A stretch of DNA of 64,000 bases from Bradyrhizobium sp. C9 (GTDB taxonomy: Bacteria > Pseudomonadota > Alphaproteobacteria > Rhizobiales > Xanthobacteraceae), in assembly GCF_002532045.1 (NCBI RefSeq), contig NZ_NWTG01000012.1, forward strand, positions 1-64,000. The letters run 5' to 3'. Below, in pieces: positions 8,759-16,965 of the stretch (positions within the stretch are counted from its first letter, which is position 1; each line of letters begins with the position of its first letter). The notes beneath the pieces are model-generated. The model was not told where the DNA came from, ran no database searches, and worked only from the letters and a program-made list of their open reading frames with translations. Made by a program: the position numbers and the translations under genes.

Positions 8759-9184
8759 TTACGGCTCCTGGCTTCGTCCCGCCGGTGTGCCGACGAGGAA
8801 CGCCTCGTCCACCGGCACGCCGAGCGCGGTGACCAGCCGGTTAGTCTCGGCGGCCATGCCGACGATCGCCAGCATTTCCTGATACTCGGCCTCGGTCATG
8901 CCCTTGGCGCGAGCGCTCGCGGTGTGCGAATGGATGCAGTAGCTGCAGCCATGGGCCACGGAGACCGCAACGTAGAGCATTTCCTTGACCTTCGGGTCGA
9001 GCGCGCCCGGCGCCATCACCTCCTTGATGCTCTCCCAGGTCCGCCGCAGCGTCTTCGGATCATGTGCGAGCGCGCGCCAGAAATTGTTGATGAAGTCCGA
9101 GTTCCGCGTCTTGCGGATGTCGTCGAAGACGGCGCGCGCGTCGGCCGAGAGTTCGTCGTCGGAGAGCAGTTTCACAGTTGCCAT
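8759..9184 (-). CDS. AhpD-like carboxymuconolactone-decarboxylase-family protein
   Basis: A 141-residue all-helical protein of the CMD/AhpD superfamily. The CxxC-x3-H redox signature is present as HGCSYCIHSHT, which in AhpD-type proteins supports peroxide or disulfide chemistry. Length matches single-domain members. The start MATVKLLSDDEL is chosen because the longer frame upstream reads through a palindromic repeat (9232-9315) and is not protein-like. It lies between the solute-binding protein gene and the transglutaminase gene, on the same strand as the latter, so it may belong to the ATP-grasp/alpha-E/transglutaminase transcript. Confidence 0.82.
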   Translation of the reverse strand: MATVKLLSDDELSADARAVFDDIRKTRNSDFINNFWRALAHDPKTLRRTWESIKEVMAPGALDPKVKEMLYVAVSVAHGCSYCIHSHTASARAKGMTEAEYQEMLAIVGMAAETNRLVTALGVPVDEAFLVGTPAGRSQEP

Positions 9185-9231
9185 GAGTTGTCTCGCTGGT
9201 CTTGTTGAAGCAGCGATCATAGCACCACTGC

Positions 9232-9315
9232 CGTCATTGCGAGGAGCGAAGCGACGAAGCAATCCATGCCTCCGCAAGCGGTCAGATGGATTGCTTCGCT
9301 GCGCTCGCAATGACG
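9232..9315. repeat. Palindromic repeat, GTCATTGCGA family
   Basis: Second strong copy of the element seen at 4778. It opens CGTCATTGCGAGGAGCGAAG and closes TTCGCTGCGCTCGCAATGACG, with an asymmetric centre. It sits between the transglutaminase gene and the AhpD-like gene, inside a likely transcript. Confidence 0.82.
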
Positions 9316-9335
9316 GATGCGAAACGGGATCGGCC

Positions 9336-10178
9336 TTACGACTGCGACTGGCTCTGCCACTGCCCGGGGCGGCCGGCCTGGTCGACCTTGACCGCGACGG
9401 TCAGCGTCTCGTTGCCGCCGCCATAGCGGGTGCCGCGGACTGGGGCGGCGCCGAGATAGTCGAGGCCGATCGCGACGCGGGCATGGGCGTCGGTGGTGCA
9501 GATGCCGTTGGCGGCGTCGAAGCCGATCCAGCCGAGGTCGGGCACGAAGGCCTCGGCCCAGGCGTGGCCGGCCTGCTGGTTGACCATGCCGTCGGAGCGC
9601 AGGAAGTGGCCGGAAACGAACCGCGCCGGAACGCCGCCGGCGCGGGCGCAGGCGATCAGGATGTGCGCGTAGTCCTGGCAGACCCCGCGCTTCAGCGCGA
9701 ACGCCTCGGAGGCCGAGGTGGCGCTGTTGGTCGGGTCCTCGTCGAAGGCCATGTGCTCGTAGATCTGCACCATCAGCGCGTGCAGGAAGCCGAGCACGTC
9801 GCTACCTGCTTCCGCGCGCAGCTCGCGCACGAAGCTCGTCATCGCCGGGTTGAGGTCGGTCAGCGGCGTTGGGCGCAGGAACAGGCTCGGCGGAAACCGC
9901 TCGTCGCTGCCTTTCAGCACGCCGCCGGTGTCCTGGGTCTCGACCAGGCCCTCGCAATGGATCGTGAGGTCGGTGATCGAGCCATGCGTCAGCACATGGG
10001 TGACGTTGCCGAACGCGTCCTCATGGATGTCGAGCCGGGAATCGGTCGAGACGTCGATCTGCCAGTCGGCCACATACTGGCCGTCATGGCTGCCCGGCGT
10101 CATCCGCAGGATCTGGATCACGCCCGAGGCCGCTGGCTCGTAGCGATAGGTGGTGGTGTGGGCTATCCGCAGGCGCAT
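9336..10178 (-). CDS. Transglutaminase-like cysteine peptidase (COG1305)
   Basis: A 280-residue cytoplasmic protein with the bacterial transglutaminase N-terminal beta domain (MRLRIAHTTTYRYE, residues 1 to about 80), followed by a papain-like transglutaminase core. The catalytic triad is readable as Cys in RGVCQDYAH, His in AGHAWAEAF and Asp in GFDAANG. No signal peptide is visible. Such proteins hydrolyse or transfer peptide bonds; in Anbu-type neighbourhoods the substrate is unknown. It lies 152 bp downstream of the alpha-E gene on the same strand, completing the order ATP-grasp, alpha-E, transglutaminase. Confidence 0.88.
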   Translation of the reverse strand: MRLRIAHTTTYRYEPAASGVIQILRMTPGSHDGQYVADWQIDVSTDSRLDIHEDAFGNVTHVLTHGSITDLTIHCEGLVETQDTGGVLKGSDERFPPSLFLRPTPLTDLNPAMTSFVRELRAEAGSDVLGFLHALMVQIYEHMAFDEDPTNSATSASEAFALKRGVCQDYAHILIACARAGGVPARFVSGHFLRSDGMVNQQAGHAWAEAFVPDLGWIGFDAANGICTTDAHARVAIGLDYLGAAPVRGTRYGGGNETLTVAVKVDQAGRPGQWQSQSQS

Positions 10179-10330
10179 GGCTCAACCGGAGTTCAGTCGG
10201 TTTTCTGGGGCCGGAACGTCAGGCCCGGGCACCCACGTCTTTCTTCCTAATCGGCCGCGAAAGCAAGACGTCGGTGACTGGGATCGACCCGGTCATGACG
10301 ACATTTTGAGCACTTTTCCCGCCGCTGGGG

Positions 10331-11275
10331 TCAGATCAAATATTGCTTGGTGATGATCTCGCCCAGCCGCGAATTGTCCGCGATGAACTCCTGGATGAAC
10401 TCGTGCACGCCGTGCTGGAAGATATCGTCCATATGGCTGTGCTCGAGCCGGTTCCTGATGCCGCGGGCGTGGCGCTGGGCGGCGCCCTGGCGGCCATAGG
10501 CGACGCCGATCTGGTCCAGATTGCGCACCAGGTTGCTGTAGCAGCTGGCGAGCGAGCGCGGCAGCGTGTCGTTGAGGATCAACAGGTCGGCGATCAGCCA
10601 GGGCTTCAGGGTTTCCCGGTACACCCAGTGATAGGCGGTCGTCGCCGACACCGAGCGCAGGATCGAGGTCCACTGGTAGTAATCCAGCGGGCCGCCGACA
10701 TGCTCCTCCTCGGGCAGCAGCATGTGATACTTGACGTCGAGAATGCGGGCGGTGTTGTCGGCGCGCTCGAGATGCACGCCGAGCCGCGAGAACCAGTAGG
10801 CGTCGTTGCGCAGCATGGTGCGGTAGGCCGAACCGTCGAAGCGCAGCGAGGTCTCCTGCACGAAGCGCAGGAATTTGGCCAGCTCCTCGCGGTTGGCGGG
10901 ACCCTTGTTCCAGACCGCCTGCAGCTCGATCCACGACGAATTGATGGTGTCCCACATCTCCGACGTCAGCGCGGTGCGCACCGAGCGGGAATTGAGCCGC
11001 GCGGCCTCGATGCAGTTCTTGATCGAGGAGGGATTCTCCGCCGAAAAGGACAGATACTCGACGACGTTTCGCTCGTTGGCTTCTTCGTAATGGTCGTAGA
11101 AGGCCGGGCCAACACCGGCGGTGAGCAGTGCAGAGTCCCACTCATTGGTCTTGCCGACATAGGCCGCGGGCAGCGCGGTGACGCGCAGCGTGGCGTCGAT
11201 CGTGCGCGCGAGATACTCGGCGCGTTCGACGTAACGGGCCAGCCAGAACAGGTTTTCGGCGGTGCGCGACAGCAT
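10331..11275 (-). CDS. Alpha-E domain protein (COG2307)
   Basis: A 314-residue all-helical protein beginning MLSRTAENLFWLARYVERAE, the hallmark start of the alpha-E family. Other conserved stretches are NSRSVRTALTSEMWDTIN and DAYWFSRLGVHLERADNTAR. The family has no proven activity. Genome-context work links it to circularly permuted ATP-grasp proteins as an amide-bond-forming pair. The start is eight bases past the ATP-grasp stop, so the two genes are almost certainly translationally linked. Length is typical. Confidence 0.9.
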   Translation of the reverse strand: MLSRTAENLFWLARYVERAEYLARTIDATLRVTALPAAYVGKTNEWDSALLTAGVGPAFYDHYEEANERNVVEYLSFSAENPSSIKNCIEAARLNSRSVRTALTSEMWDTINSSWIELQAVWNKGPANREELAKFLRFVQETSLRFDGSAYRTMLRNDAYWFSRLGVHLERADNTARILDVKYHMLLPEEEHVGGPLDYYQWTSILRSVSATTAYHWVYRETLKPWLIADLLILNDTLPRSLASCYSNLVRNLDQIGVAYGRQGAAQRHARGIRNRLEHSHMDDIFQHGVHEFIQEFIADNSRLGEIITKQYLI

Positions 11276-11283
11276 GCTTTCAA

Positions 11284-12702
11284 CTACTCGCTCAGTATCC
11301 AGGTGTCTTTGGTGCCGCCGCCCTGGCTCGAATTGACCACGAGCGAGCCTTCCTTCAGCGCCACCCGCGTCAGCCCGCCGGGCACGATGGTGGTGTGGTT
11401 GGAGCCGGTCAGCACGAACGGGCGGAGGTCGACATGGCGCGGCGCGAGGCCCTTGTCGGTGCAGGTCGGGCAGGTCGACAGCGCCAGCGTCGGCTGCGCG
11501 ATGAAACCCTCCGGCTCGCGCTTGAGCTTGTCGCGGAACGCCTCGATAGTGGCCTTGGTGGCGGCCGGACCGATCAGCATGCCGTAGCCGCCCGAGCCGT
11601 GGACTTCCTTGACGACGAGGTCGGCGAGGTTGTCGAGCACGTAGGACAGATCCTGCGCCTCGCGGCAGCGCCAGGTCTGCACGTTCTTCAGGATCGGCTC
11701 CTCGCTGAGGTAGAACTTCACGATGTCGGGCATGTAGGAATAGATCGCCTTGTCGTCGGCGATGCCGGTGCCGACCGCGTTGGCGAGCGTGATGTTGCCG
11801 GCCGCGTAGGCCGACATCAGGCCTGGGACGCCGAGTGCGGAATCCGGGCGGAAGGTGAGGGGATCGAGGAAGTCGTCGTCGACGCGGCGGTAGATCACGT
11901 CGACCCGCTTCAGCCCCTCGGTGGTGCGCATGAACACCTCGTCGTTCTTGACGATGAGGTCGCGCCCCTCGACCAGCTCGATGCCGAGCTTGTCGGCCAG
12001 GAAGGAGTGCTCGTAATAGGCCGAGTTGTAGACGCCGGGCGTCATCAGCGCGACCGTCGGCTCGGCAGAGGCGCTGTGCGGCGCCACCGACCGCAGCGCC
12101 GACAGCAACTCGTCCGGATAGCGCTCGACCGGCGCGACGCGGTGCCGCGCGAACAGGTCCGGAAACAGCCGCATCATGATCTCGCGGTTTTCCAGCATGT
12201 AGGACACGCCGGACGGCGTGCGCGCATTGTCCTCCAGCACGATGAAGTTGTCCGGATCGGTGCGGATGATGTCGATGCCGGCGATGTGGACGTAGATGTC
12301 GTGAGGCACGTCCTGGCCGTTCATCTCCGGCCGGAACACCGGGTTCTGGAAGATCAGGTCTTCGGGGATGATGTTGGCGCGCAGGATGTCGCGGCCGTGG
12401 TAGATGTCCTTGAGGAACATGTTGAGCGCGAGCACGCGCTGCTTCAGGCCCTTCTCCAGCAGCGTCCACTCGGTCGCGGACATGATGCGCGGAATGACGT
12501 CGAACGGGATCAGCCGTTCCTGGGCCTCGGAATCCCCGTAGACCGCGAAGGTGATGCCGATCCGGCGGAACAGGAGCTCCGCTTCCTGGCGCCGATATTC
12601 GAGCGCATCCGGCGGCGTCTCTTTGAGCCAGCGGGAGAGCTCCTGGTAGGCCGGGCGGAGATCCTCGCCGAGGCCGTTCATCTCATCGAACGCGACTGCC
12701 AT
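11284..12702 (-). CDS. Circularly permuted ATP-grasp type 2 protein (COG2308)
   Basis: A 472-residue protein of the circularly permuted ATP-grasp family. Recognisable segments are FDEMNGLGEDLRPAYQEL near the N-terminus, VLEDNARTPSGVSYMLENRE (nucleotide/metal site), LVVKEVHGSGGYGMLIGP (glycine-rich ATP loop) and NSSQGGGTKDTWIL at the end. Such enzymes are predicted to form amide bonds using ATP; the substrate here is unknown. The start MAVAFDEMNGLG is chosen because upstream codons are not family-like. It leads the alpha-E and transglutaminase genes. The divergent MoCF-domain gene begins 227 bp away, with no other feature seen in that gap. Confidence 0.9.
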   Translation of the reverse strand: MAVAFDEMNGLGEDLRPAYQELSRWLKETPPDALEYRRQEAELLFRRIGITFAVYGDSEAQERLIPFDVIPRIMSATEWTLLEKGLKQRVLALNMFLKDIYHGRDILRANIIPEDLIFQNPVFRPEMNGQDVPHDIYVHIAGIDIIRTDPDNFIVLEDNARTPSGVSYMLENREIMMRLFPDLFARHRVAPVERYPDELLSALRSVAPHSASAEPTVALMTPGVYNSAYYEHSFLADKLGIELVEGRDLIVKNDEVFMRTTEGLKRVDVIYRRVDDDFLDPLTFRPDSALGVPGLMSAYAAGNITLANAVGTGIADDKAIYSYMPDIVKFYLSEEPILKNVQTWRCREAQDLSYVLDNLADLVVKEVHGSGGYGMLIGPAATKATIEAFRDKLKREPEGFIAQPTLALSTCPTCTDKGLAPRHVDLRPFVLTGSNHTTIVPGGLTRVALKEGSLVVNSSQGGGTKDTWILSE

Positions 12703-12929
12703 ATATCCCGACTGCCCTCCCAAGCCATGTGACACAGTGCATGACTTGATGGGATGGTAGCAAGGGGCGGGCCAGCGCGATATGCATTGGCTTATGGCAT
12801 TTGCTAAGGGTTGGGCGGAAGGCCTGCCCGAAAAACCGGCTGAGGTCTGCTTAATTCGGCGGCAAAACCCCGTGACATCAAGGCATTGGATCGGCAATGT
12901 CAGGGGATCAAGTTTAGGGAAATGAGATC

Positions 12930-13682
12930 ATGAGCGAGATCGTCACGGCGGGGATATTGGTGATCGGCGACGAGATCCTGTCCGGCCGGACCAAGGACAA
13001 GAACATCGGCTTCATCGCCGAATACCTGACCAATATCGGCATCGACCTGAAAGAGGTCCGCGTCGTCGCCGACGACGAGGCCGACATCGTGTCCGCCCTT
13101 GATGCGCTGCGGCACAGGTACACCTACGTGTTCACCACCGGCGGCATCGGGCCGACCCATGACGACATCACCGCCGACAGCGTGGCGAAGGCGTTCGGGG
13201 TCGAGATCCACCATCATCCCGACGTGGTGGCGCGGTTCAGGGAGCGCTGGACCGAGCAGGACCTCAACGAGGCGCGGCTGCGGATGGCCCGGGTGCCCGA
13301 TGGCGCCGAGCTGATCCAGAGCGCGACCATCCTGGCGCCTGGCTTCAAGCTCGGCAACGTCATCGTGATGGCCGGCATCCCCACCATCATGCAGGCGATG
13401 ATGGACATCGTGGCGCCGACCCTGAAATCCGGGGTGCGGATGTTGTCGGACTCGGTCCGCGCCGACGCGCGGGAAGGCGACATCGGCGGCCCGCTGCGGG
13501 CGATCGCGGAAGCCAATCCCGACACCATCATCGGCAGCTATCCGTTCCAGGACGAGAACCAGAAGCCGAACACCAATCTGGTGGTCCGCTCGCGCGATCC
13601 CGAGAAGCTCGCCACCGCGATGGCCGCGGTGAAGGAGATGTTGAAGCAGGTGCAGGCCGCGCAGAAGAAGTCGGCGGGTTGA
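12930..13682 (+). CDS. MoCF/CinA N-terminal-domain protein (molybdopterin-binding family)
   Basis: A 250-residue protein with the MoaB/MogA-like fold found at the N-terminus of CinA. Motifs are AGILVIGDEILSGRTKDKN at residues 7-25 and the molybdopterin-site FTTGGIGPTHDDIT near 70-83. The C-terminal nicotinamide-nucleotide amidase half of full-length CinA is absent, a common short form in alphaproteobacteria. It is often labelled competence/damage-inducible protein, but that name says little about function. The gpt gene follows after six bases on the same strand, implying co-transcription. Confidence 0.85.
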   Translation: MSEIVTAGILVIGDEILSGRTKDKNIGFIAEYLTNIGIDLKEVRVVADDEADIVSALDALRHRYTYVFTTGGIGPTHDDITADSVAKAFGVEIHHHPDVVARFRERWTEQDLNEARLRMARVPDGAELIQSATILAPGFKLGNVIVMAGIPTIMQAMMDIVAPTLKSGVRMLSDSVRADAREGDIGGPLRAIAEANPDTIIGSYPFQDENQKPNTNLVVRSRDPEKLATAMAAVKEMLKQVQAAQKKSAG

Positions 13683-13688
13683 GGCGAC

Positions 13689-14216
13689 ATGGTCGAACGA
13701 AATTCTGAATCGAATGCGCAGGATCGGGCCGGCAGGCCGTTCCCGGTCTCGTGGGATCAATTCCATCGGGATTGCCGGGCGCTGACCTGGCGGCTCAATG
13801 AGGTTGGCCCGTTCCATGCGGTGATCGCGATCACCCGCGGCGGGCTGGTGCCGGCGGCGATCGTGGCGCGCGAACTCGGCCTGCGGGTGATCGATACCGT
13901 CTGCGTCGCCAGCTACGACCATGACAAGCAGGGCGACTTGAAAGTGCTCAAGGGCATTTCGGAGCAGACCGCCCAGCTCGGCGGCGGCACCGGCAAGGGG
14001 CTCTTGATCGTCGACGACCTCGTCGATACCGGCAAGACTGGCAAGCTGGTGCGCGAGATGCTCCCGGACGCGCATTTCGCAACGGTCTATGCCAAGCCGA
14101 AGGGCCGCCCGCTGGTCGACACCTACATCACCGAGGTGTCGCAGGACACCTGGATCTTCTTTCCCTGGGACACCGCGCTGTCGTTCCAGCCGCCGATCCG
14201 CGACGGTGCGGCGTAG
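13689..14216 (+). CDS. gpt: Xanthine-guanine phosphoribosyltransferase
   Basis: A 175-residue purine-salvage enzyme that transfers phosphoribose from PRPP to xanthine or guanine. The PRPP-binding loop is LLIVDDLVDTGKTGKL, ITRGGLVPAAIVAREL is the conserved strand/loop near residue 48, and the C-terminal WIFFPWD segment contacts the base in Gpt proteins. Length is near the usual 150-175. It starts six bases after the MoCF-domain gene; whether the pair is functionally linked is unclear. Confidence 0.88.
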   Translation: MVERNSESNAQDRAGRPFPVSWDQFHRDCRALTWRLNEVGPFHAVIAITRGGLVPAAIVARELGLRVIDTVCVASYDHDKQGDLKVLKGISEQTAQLGGGTGKGLLIVDDLVDTGKTGKLVREMLPDAHFATVYAKPKGRPLVDTYITEVSQDTWIFFPWDTALSFQPPIRDGAA

Positions 14217-14220
14217 CGAG

Positions 14221-14396
14221 TCACCTCGCCCGGCGTGCGGGGAGAGGTCGGGTCGCATCGTTAGATGCGATCCGGGTGAGGGGGGCTCAGCCCGGGTTCA
14301 TCTCTCACTATCTTTGCGGATATGGCCCCTCACCTTGACCCTCTAAGAGGGGCTCCGCTCATCTCGACCCCGCAAGAGCGGGGCGAGGGGGAAGTA
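14221..14396. repeat. Intergenic repeat, GCGGGGAGA family
   Basis: A composite element related to 4882-5016. It has TCACCTCGCCC at the left and a TGCGGGGAGAGGTCG arm. A GGTCGCATCGTTAGATGCGAT hairpin follows near 14250-14270, and the element ends with CCCCGCAAGAGCGGGGCGAGG. It fills the gap between gpt and the next gene; no gene is visible in it. Confidence 0.7.
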
Positions 14397-14402
14397 AGCA
14401 AC

Positions 14403-15026
14403 ATGCCCCTGCAAAACCGCGTCACGCCCACCGGCGACATCGTCGCGACCGAACATCGCGGCACCTTCACCGGCAATCGCGGCATCATCCACGATCCGGC
14501 GACGCGGACGCTGTTGAACAAGCGCTGGTCGAGCCCGGCCTGGCTCACCTGCGTCTGCGAGTTCAGGGGACGGCGGCGCAAGGTGATGAGCCGGCAGAGC
14601 TGGACCGAGCTGTTCTTCCTCGATGAAGCCACCGCCTTCGCGGCGGGGCATCGGCCCTGCTTCTACTGCCGCCGCGACGACGCCAAACGGTTTCGTGCCG
14701 CGTGGGAGCAAGGTAACGGCGTCAGCGATCTCAGCGCCAAGGCGATGGATGCGCTGCTGCACGCCGAACGGCTCGACCGTGGCAAGAAGCGGCTGCATCC
14801 GCTGCCGATGCCGCTCGCCGAGTTACCTGATGGCGCGATGGTGCAGGCGAACGGGGAAAGCTATCTCGTTGCCGGTGGCAAAACCACGCGCTGGTCGTTC
14901 GCAGGCTACGAGCGGGCCAATGTTACCGCTCCCGCGATGCTGCTGACACCGCCGTCAACCGTCCGTGCGTTTCAAGCCGGCTACCGGCCGGTGCTGCACC
15001 CGAGCGCGGCGATTGCGCTCGGCTGA
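14403..15026 (+). CDS. Uncharacterised protein with Ada-like Cys motif
   Basis: A 207-residue cytoplasmic protein I do not recognise by function. Four cysteines sit as TCVCEF near residue 47 and GHRPCFYCRRDDAKRF near 81-96. The second resembles the zinc-binding half of the Ada methyl-phosphotriester domain (RPCxxCRxD), but the surrounding protein does not look like Ada. The start follows GGGGGAAGTAAGCAAC, supplied by the end of the repeat at 14221-14396. It is on the same strand as gpt but separated by that repeat, and convergent with the MetE-like gene 13 bp away. Confidence 0.7.
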   Translation: MPLQNRVTPTGDIVATEHRGTFTGNRGIIHDPATRTLLNKRWSSPAWLTCVCEFRGRRRKVMSRQSWTELFFLDEATAFAAGHRPCFYCRRDDAKRFRAAWEQGNGVSDLSAKAMDALLHAERLDRGKKRLHPLPMPLAELPDGAMVQANGESYLVAGGKTTRWSFAGYERANVTAPAMLLTPPSTVRAFQAGYRPVLHPSAAIALG

Positions 15027-15039
15027 GCCGTTGGCTTCC

Positions 15040-16062
15040 TTACGCCAGCCGCTGCCTCGCCAGCTTGGCGCCGGCGCCAAGCGCGATCAGCTTGGCTTCG
15101 GCGATATCGCGCCGCATCGGCGCCATGCCGCAATTGGTGGTCGCGATGATGTTGCCCTTCGGCACGTGTTTCGCGACCGCCTCGATCACCTTGACGACGT
15201 CTTCCGCAGTCTCGACCTCGTCGCTGGCGACGTCGATCACGCCGGCCTGTACGATCTTGCCGGGGAGCGCCGCCAGCAGCTCGATCGGCACCTTCGAATT
15301 GCGGCATTCGATCGCGACCTGCTGGATCGTGCTCTTGTCGATGACCGGGAAGGTCTCTTCATATTGCCGCCATTCGCCGCCGAGCGTCTGCTTCCAGTCG
15401 GTGTTGGCCTTGATGCCGTAGCCATAGCAGATGTGAACGGCGGTGGCGCAGGTGAGGCCTTCGGCGGCGCGCTCCAGCGCCTTGATGCCCCAGTCGCGCA
15501 CCTCGTCCATGTAGACGTTGAACGCAGGCTCGTCGAACTGGATCATGTCGACGCCGTCGGCCTGCAACGCCTTGGCCTCCTGGTTCAACAGCTCTGCGAA
15601 GGCAAACGCCATCTTGACGCGGTCGCCATAATATTGGTCGGCGATGGTGTCGATGATCGTCATCGGGCCGGGCAGGGTGAACTTCAGCCTGTTTTTGGTG
15701 TGGGCGCGCGCTGCGCGCGCCTCGCTTTCATGGACGCGGCCCTTGAGCTGCAACGGCGCGACCACCTGCGGGACCATGGCCTTATAGCGGTCCTTGCGGA
15801 TGCCCATCTCGACCTTGTGGGCGAAATCGATGCCTTCTACCCGCTCCAGAAAACCGTGCACGAAGTGCTGGCGCGCCTGCTCGCCCTCGGTGACGATGTC
15901 GACGCCGGCGTCCTCCTGCAGCTTGACCGCAAGCACCGTGGCATCGCGCTTGGCGCGGGCGAGCTCGGCGCCTTCCGATTTCCAGGGCGCCCACAGCATA
16001 TTCGGCTCGGCGAGCCATTCCGGCTTCGGCAGCGAGCCTGCGATCGTGGTTGGAAACAGCAT
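15040..16062 (-). CDS. MetE C-terminal-domain-like protein (methionine synthase II family)
   Basis: A 340-residue protein equal to the catalytic C-terminal barrel of cobalamin-independent methionine synthase, lacking the N-terminal barrel. Candidate zinc ligands are His and Cys in AVHICYGYG and Cys in ATTNCGMAP; DMIQFDEPAF is the conserved substrate strand. Such core-only proteins may methylate other thiols or use other methyl donors; true methionine synthesis is unproven. The start MLFPTTIAGSLPKPEW follows a GGGAGG site. I looked for a SAM-type riboswitch in the 99 bp upstream and saw none. Confidence 0.82.
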   Translation of the reverse strand: MLFPTTIAGSLPKPEWLAEPNMLWAPWKSEGAELARAKRDATVLAVKLQEDAGVDIVTEGEQARQHFVHGFLERVEGIDFAHKVEMGIRKDRYKAMVPQVVAPLQLKGRVHESEARAARAHTKNRLKFTLPGPMTIIDTIADQYYGDRVKMAFAFAELLNQEAKALQADGVDMIQFDEPAFNVYMDEVRDWGIKALERAAEGLTCATAVHICYGYGIKANTDWKQTLGGEWRQYEETFPVIDKSTIQQVAIECRNSKVPIELLAALPGKIVQAGVIDVASDEVETAEDVVKVIEAVAKHVPKGNIIATTNCGMAPMRRDIAEAKLIALGAGAKLARQRLA

Positions 16063-16161
16063 GGGTGCCTCCCGGTGGGTTCTGATTGAGCGCCTGTGTG
16101 CCATGTCCTAGAGTGGACGTACAGAACAACAAAAGTCTTTGTGATGGGGAAGTGGACGCCG

Positions 16162-16866
16162 ATGATCGACCTGCACTACGCGCCGACGCCGAACGGCTGG
16201 AAGATCTCGATCATGCTGGAGGAGCTGGGGCTGCCCTATCAGGTGATCCCGGTGAACATCCGCGCCGGCGAGCAGTTCCAGCCGGAATTCCTGGCGATCA
16301 GCCCGAACAACCGCATCCCCGCGATCGTCGACCATACGCCGGCTGACGGCGGCGGCCCGTTCTCGGTGTTCGAGACCGGCGCGATCCTGATCTATCTCGC
16401 CGACAAGACCGGCCGTTTCCTGTCCCGGGAGCTGCGTGCGCGGTCGAACGTCATCCAATGGGTGATGTGGCAGATGGGCGGCCTTGGGCCGATGCTCGGC
16501 CAGCACGGCCATTTCGCGCTCTATGCGGCCGAGAAGATTCCTTACGCGATCGAGCGCTACCGCGACGAGACGGCGCGGCTCTACGGCGTGCTCGACCGCC
16601 AGCTCGGCAAGACCGGCGCCTATATCGGCGGTGACGATTATTCGATCGCCGACATCGCCTGCTTCCCCTGGACCGTGACCCACAAGGCGCAGGGCTTCAC
16701 CCTCGACGACTACCCGAACATCAAGCGCTGGTACGCCACAGTGCGCGCCCGGCCGCAGGTGCAGGCGGGCCTTGCGATCGGAAAGTTCGTCAAGGAGCCG
16801 TTCGACGAGGAATCACGCAAGAACATGTTCGGCCAGCGTGCGAAGGAGCTGGTCGAGAAGAAATGA
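16162..16866 (+). CDS. Glutathione S-transferase
   Basis: A 234-residue GST. The thioredoxin-like N-domain starts MIDLHYAPTPNGWKISIML, with NNRIPAIVDH and the glutathione-contact SVFETGAILIYLADKTG motif at about residues 50-85. A helical C-domain containing GGDDYSIADIACFPW follows. It most resembles the YfcG/YghU branch, which favours disulfide reductase activity. An ATG six codons upstream (16144) is an alternative start; the chosen one has GGGGA ten bases before it. It leads a same-strand set with the isomerase and quinone oxidoreductase genes. Confidence 0.85.
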   Translation: MIDLHYAPTPNGWKISIMLEELGLPYQVIPVNIRAGEQFQPEFLAISPNNRIPAIVDHTPADGGGPFSVFETGAILIYLADKTGRFLSRELRARSNVIQWVMWQMGGLGPMLGQHGHFALYAAEKIPYAIERYRDETARLYGVLDRQLGKTGAYIGGDDYSIADIACFPWTVTHKAQGFTLDDYPNIKRWYATVRARPQVQAGLAIGKFVKEPFDEESRKNMFGQRAKELVEKK

Positions 16867-16870
16867 CGCT

Positions 16871-16932
16871 CGTTATTCCGTGGCGTGACACAGGCGTGGG
16901 CCCTGCGCCTTGCGGCGTATCCCGGAATGACG
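16871..16932. repeat. Degenerate CGTCATTCCGG-family palindrome
   Basis: Opens CGTTATTCCG and closes CCCGGAATGACG, a worn version of the palindrome at 2128. It lies between the GST and isomerase genes on the same strand. Confidence 0.5.
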
Positions 16933-16965
16933 ACAATGAATATGGAAAAGACAAAGGGAAACGCC

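Noticed and set aside
16063..16161. SAM riboswitch upstream of the MetE-like gene
   Set aside because: No aptamer core or long hairpin is visible in the 99-bp divergent gap.
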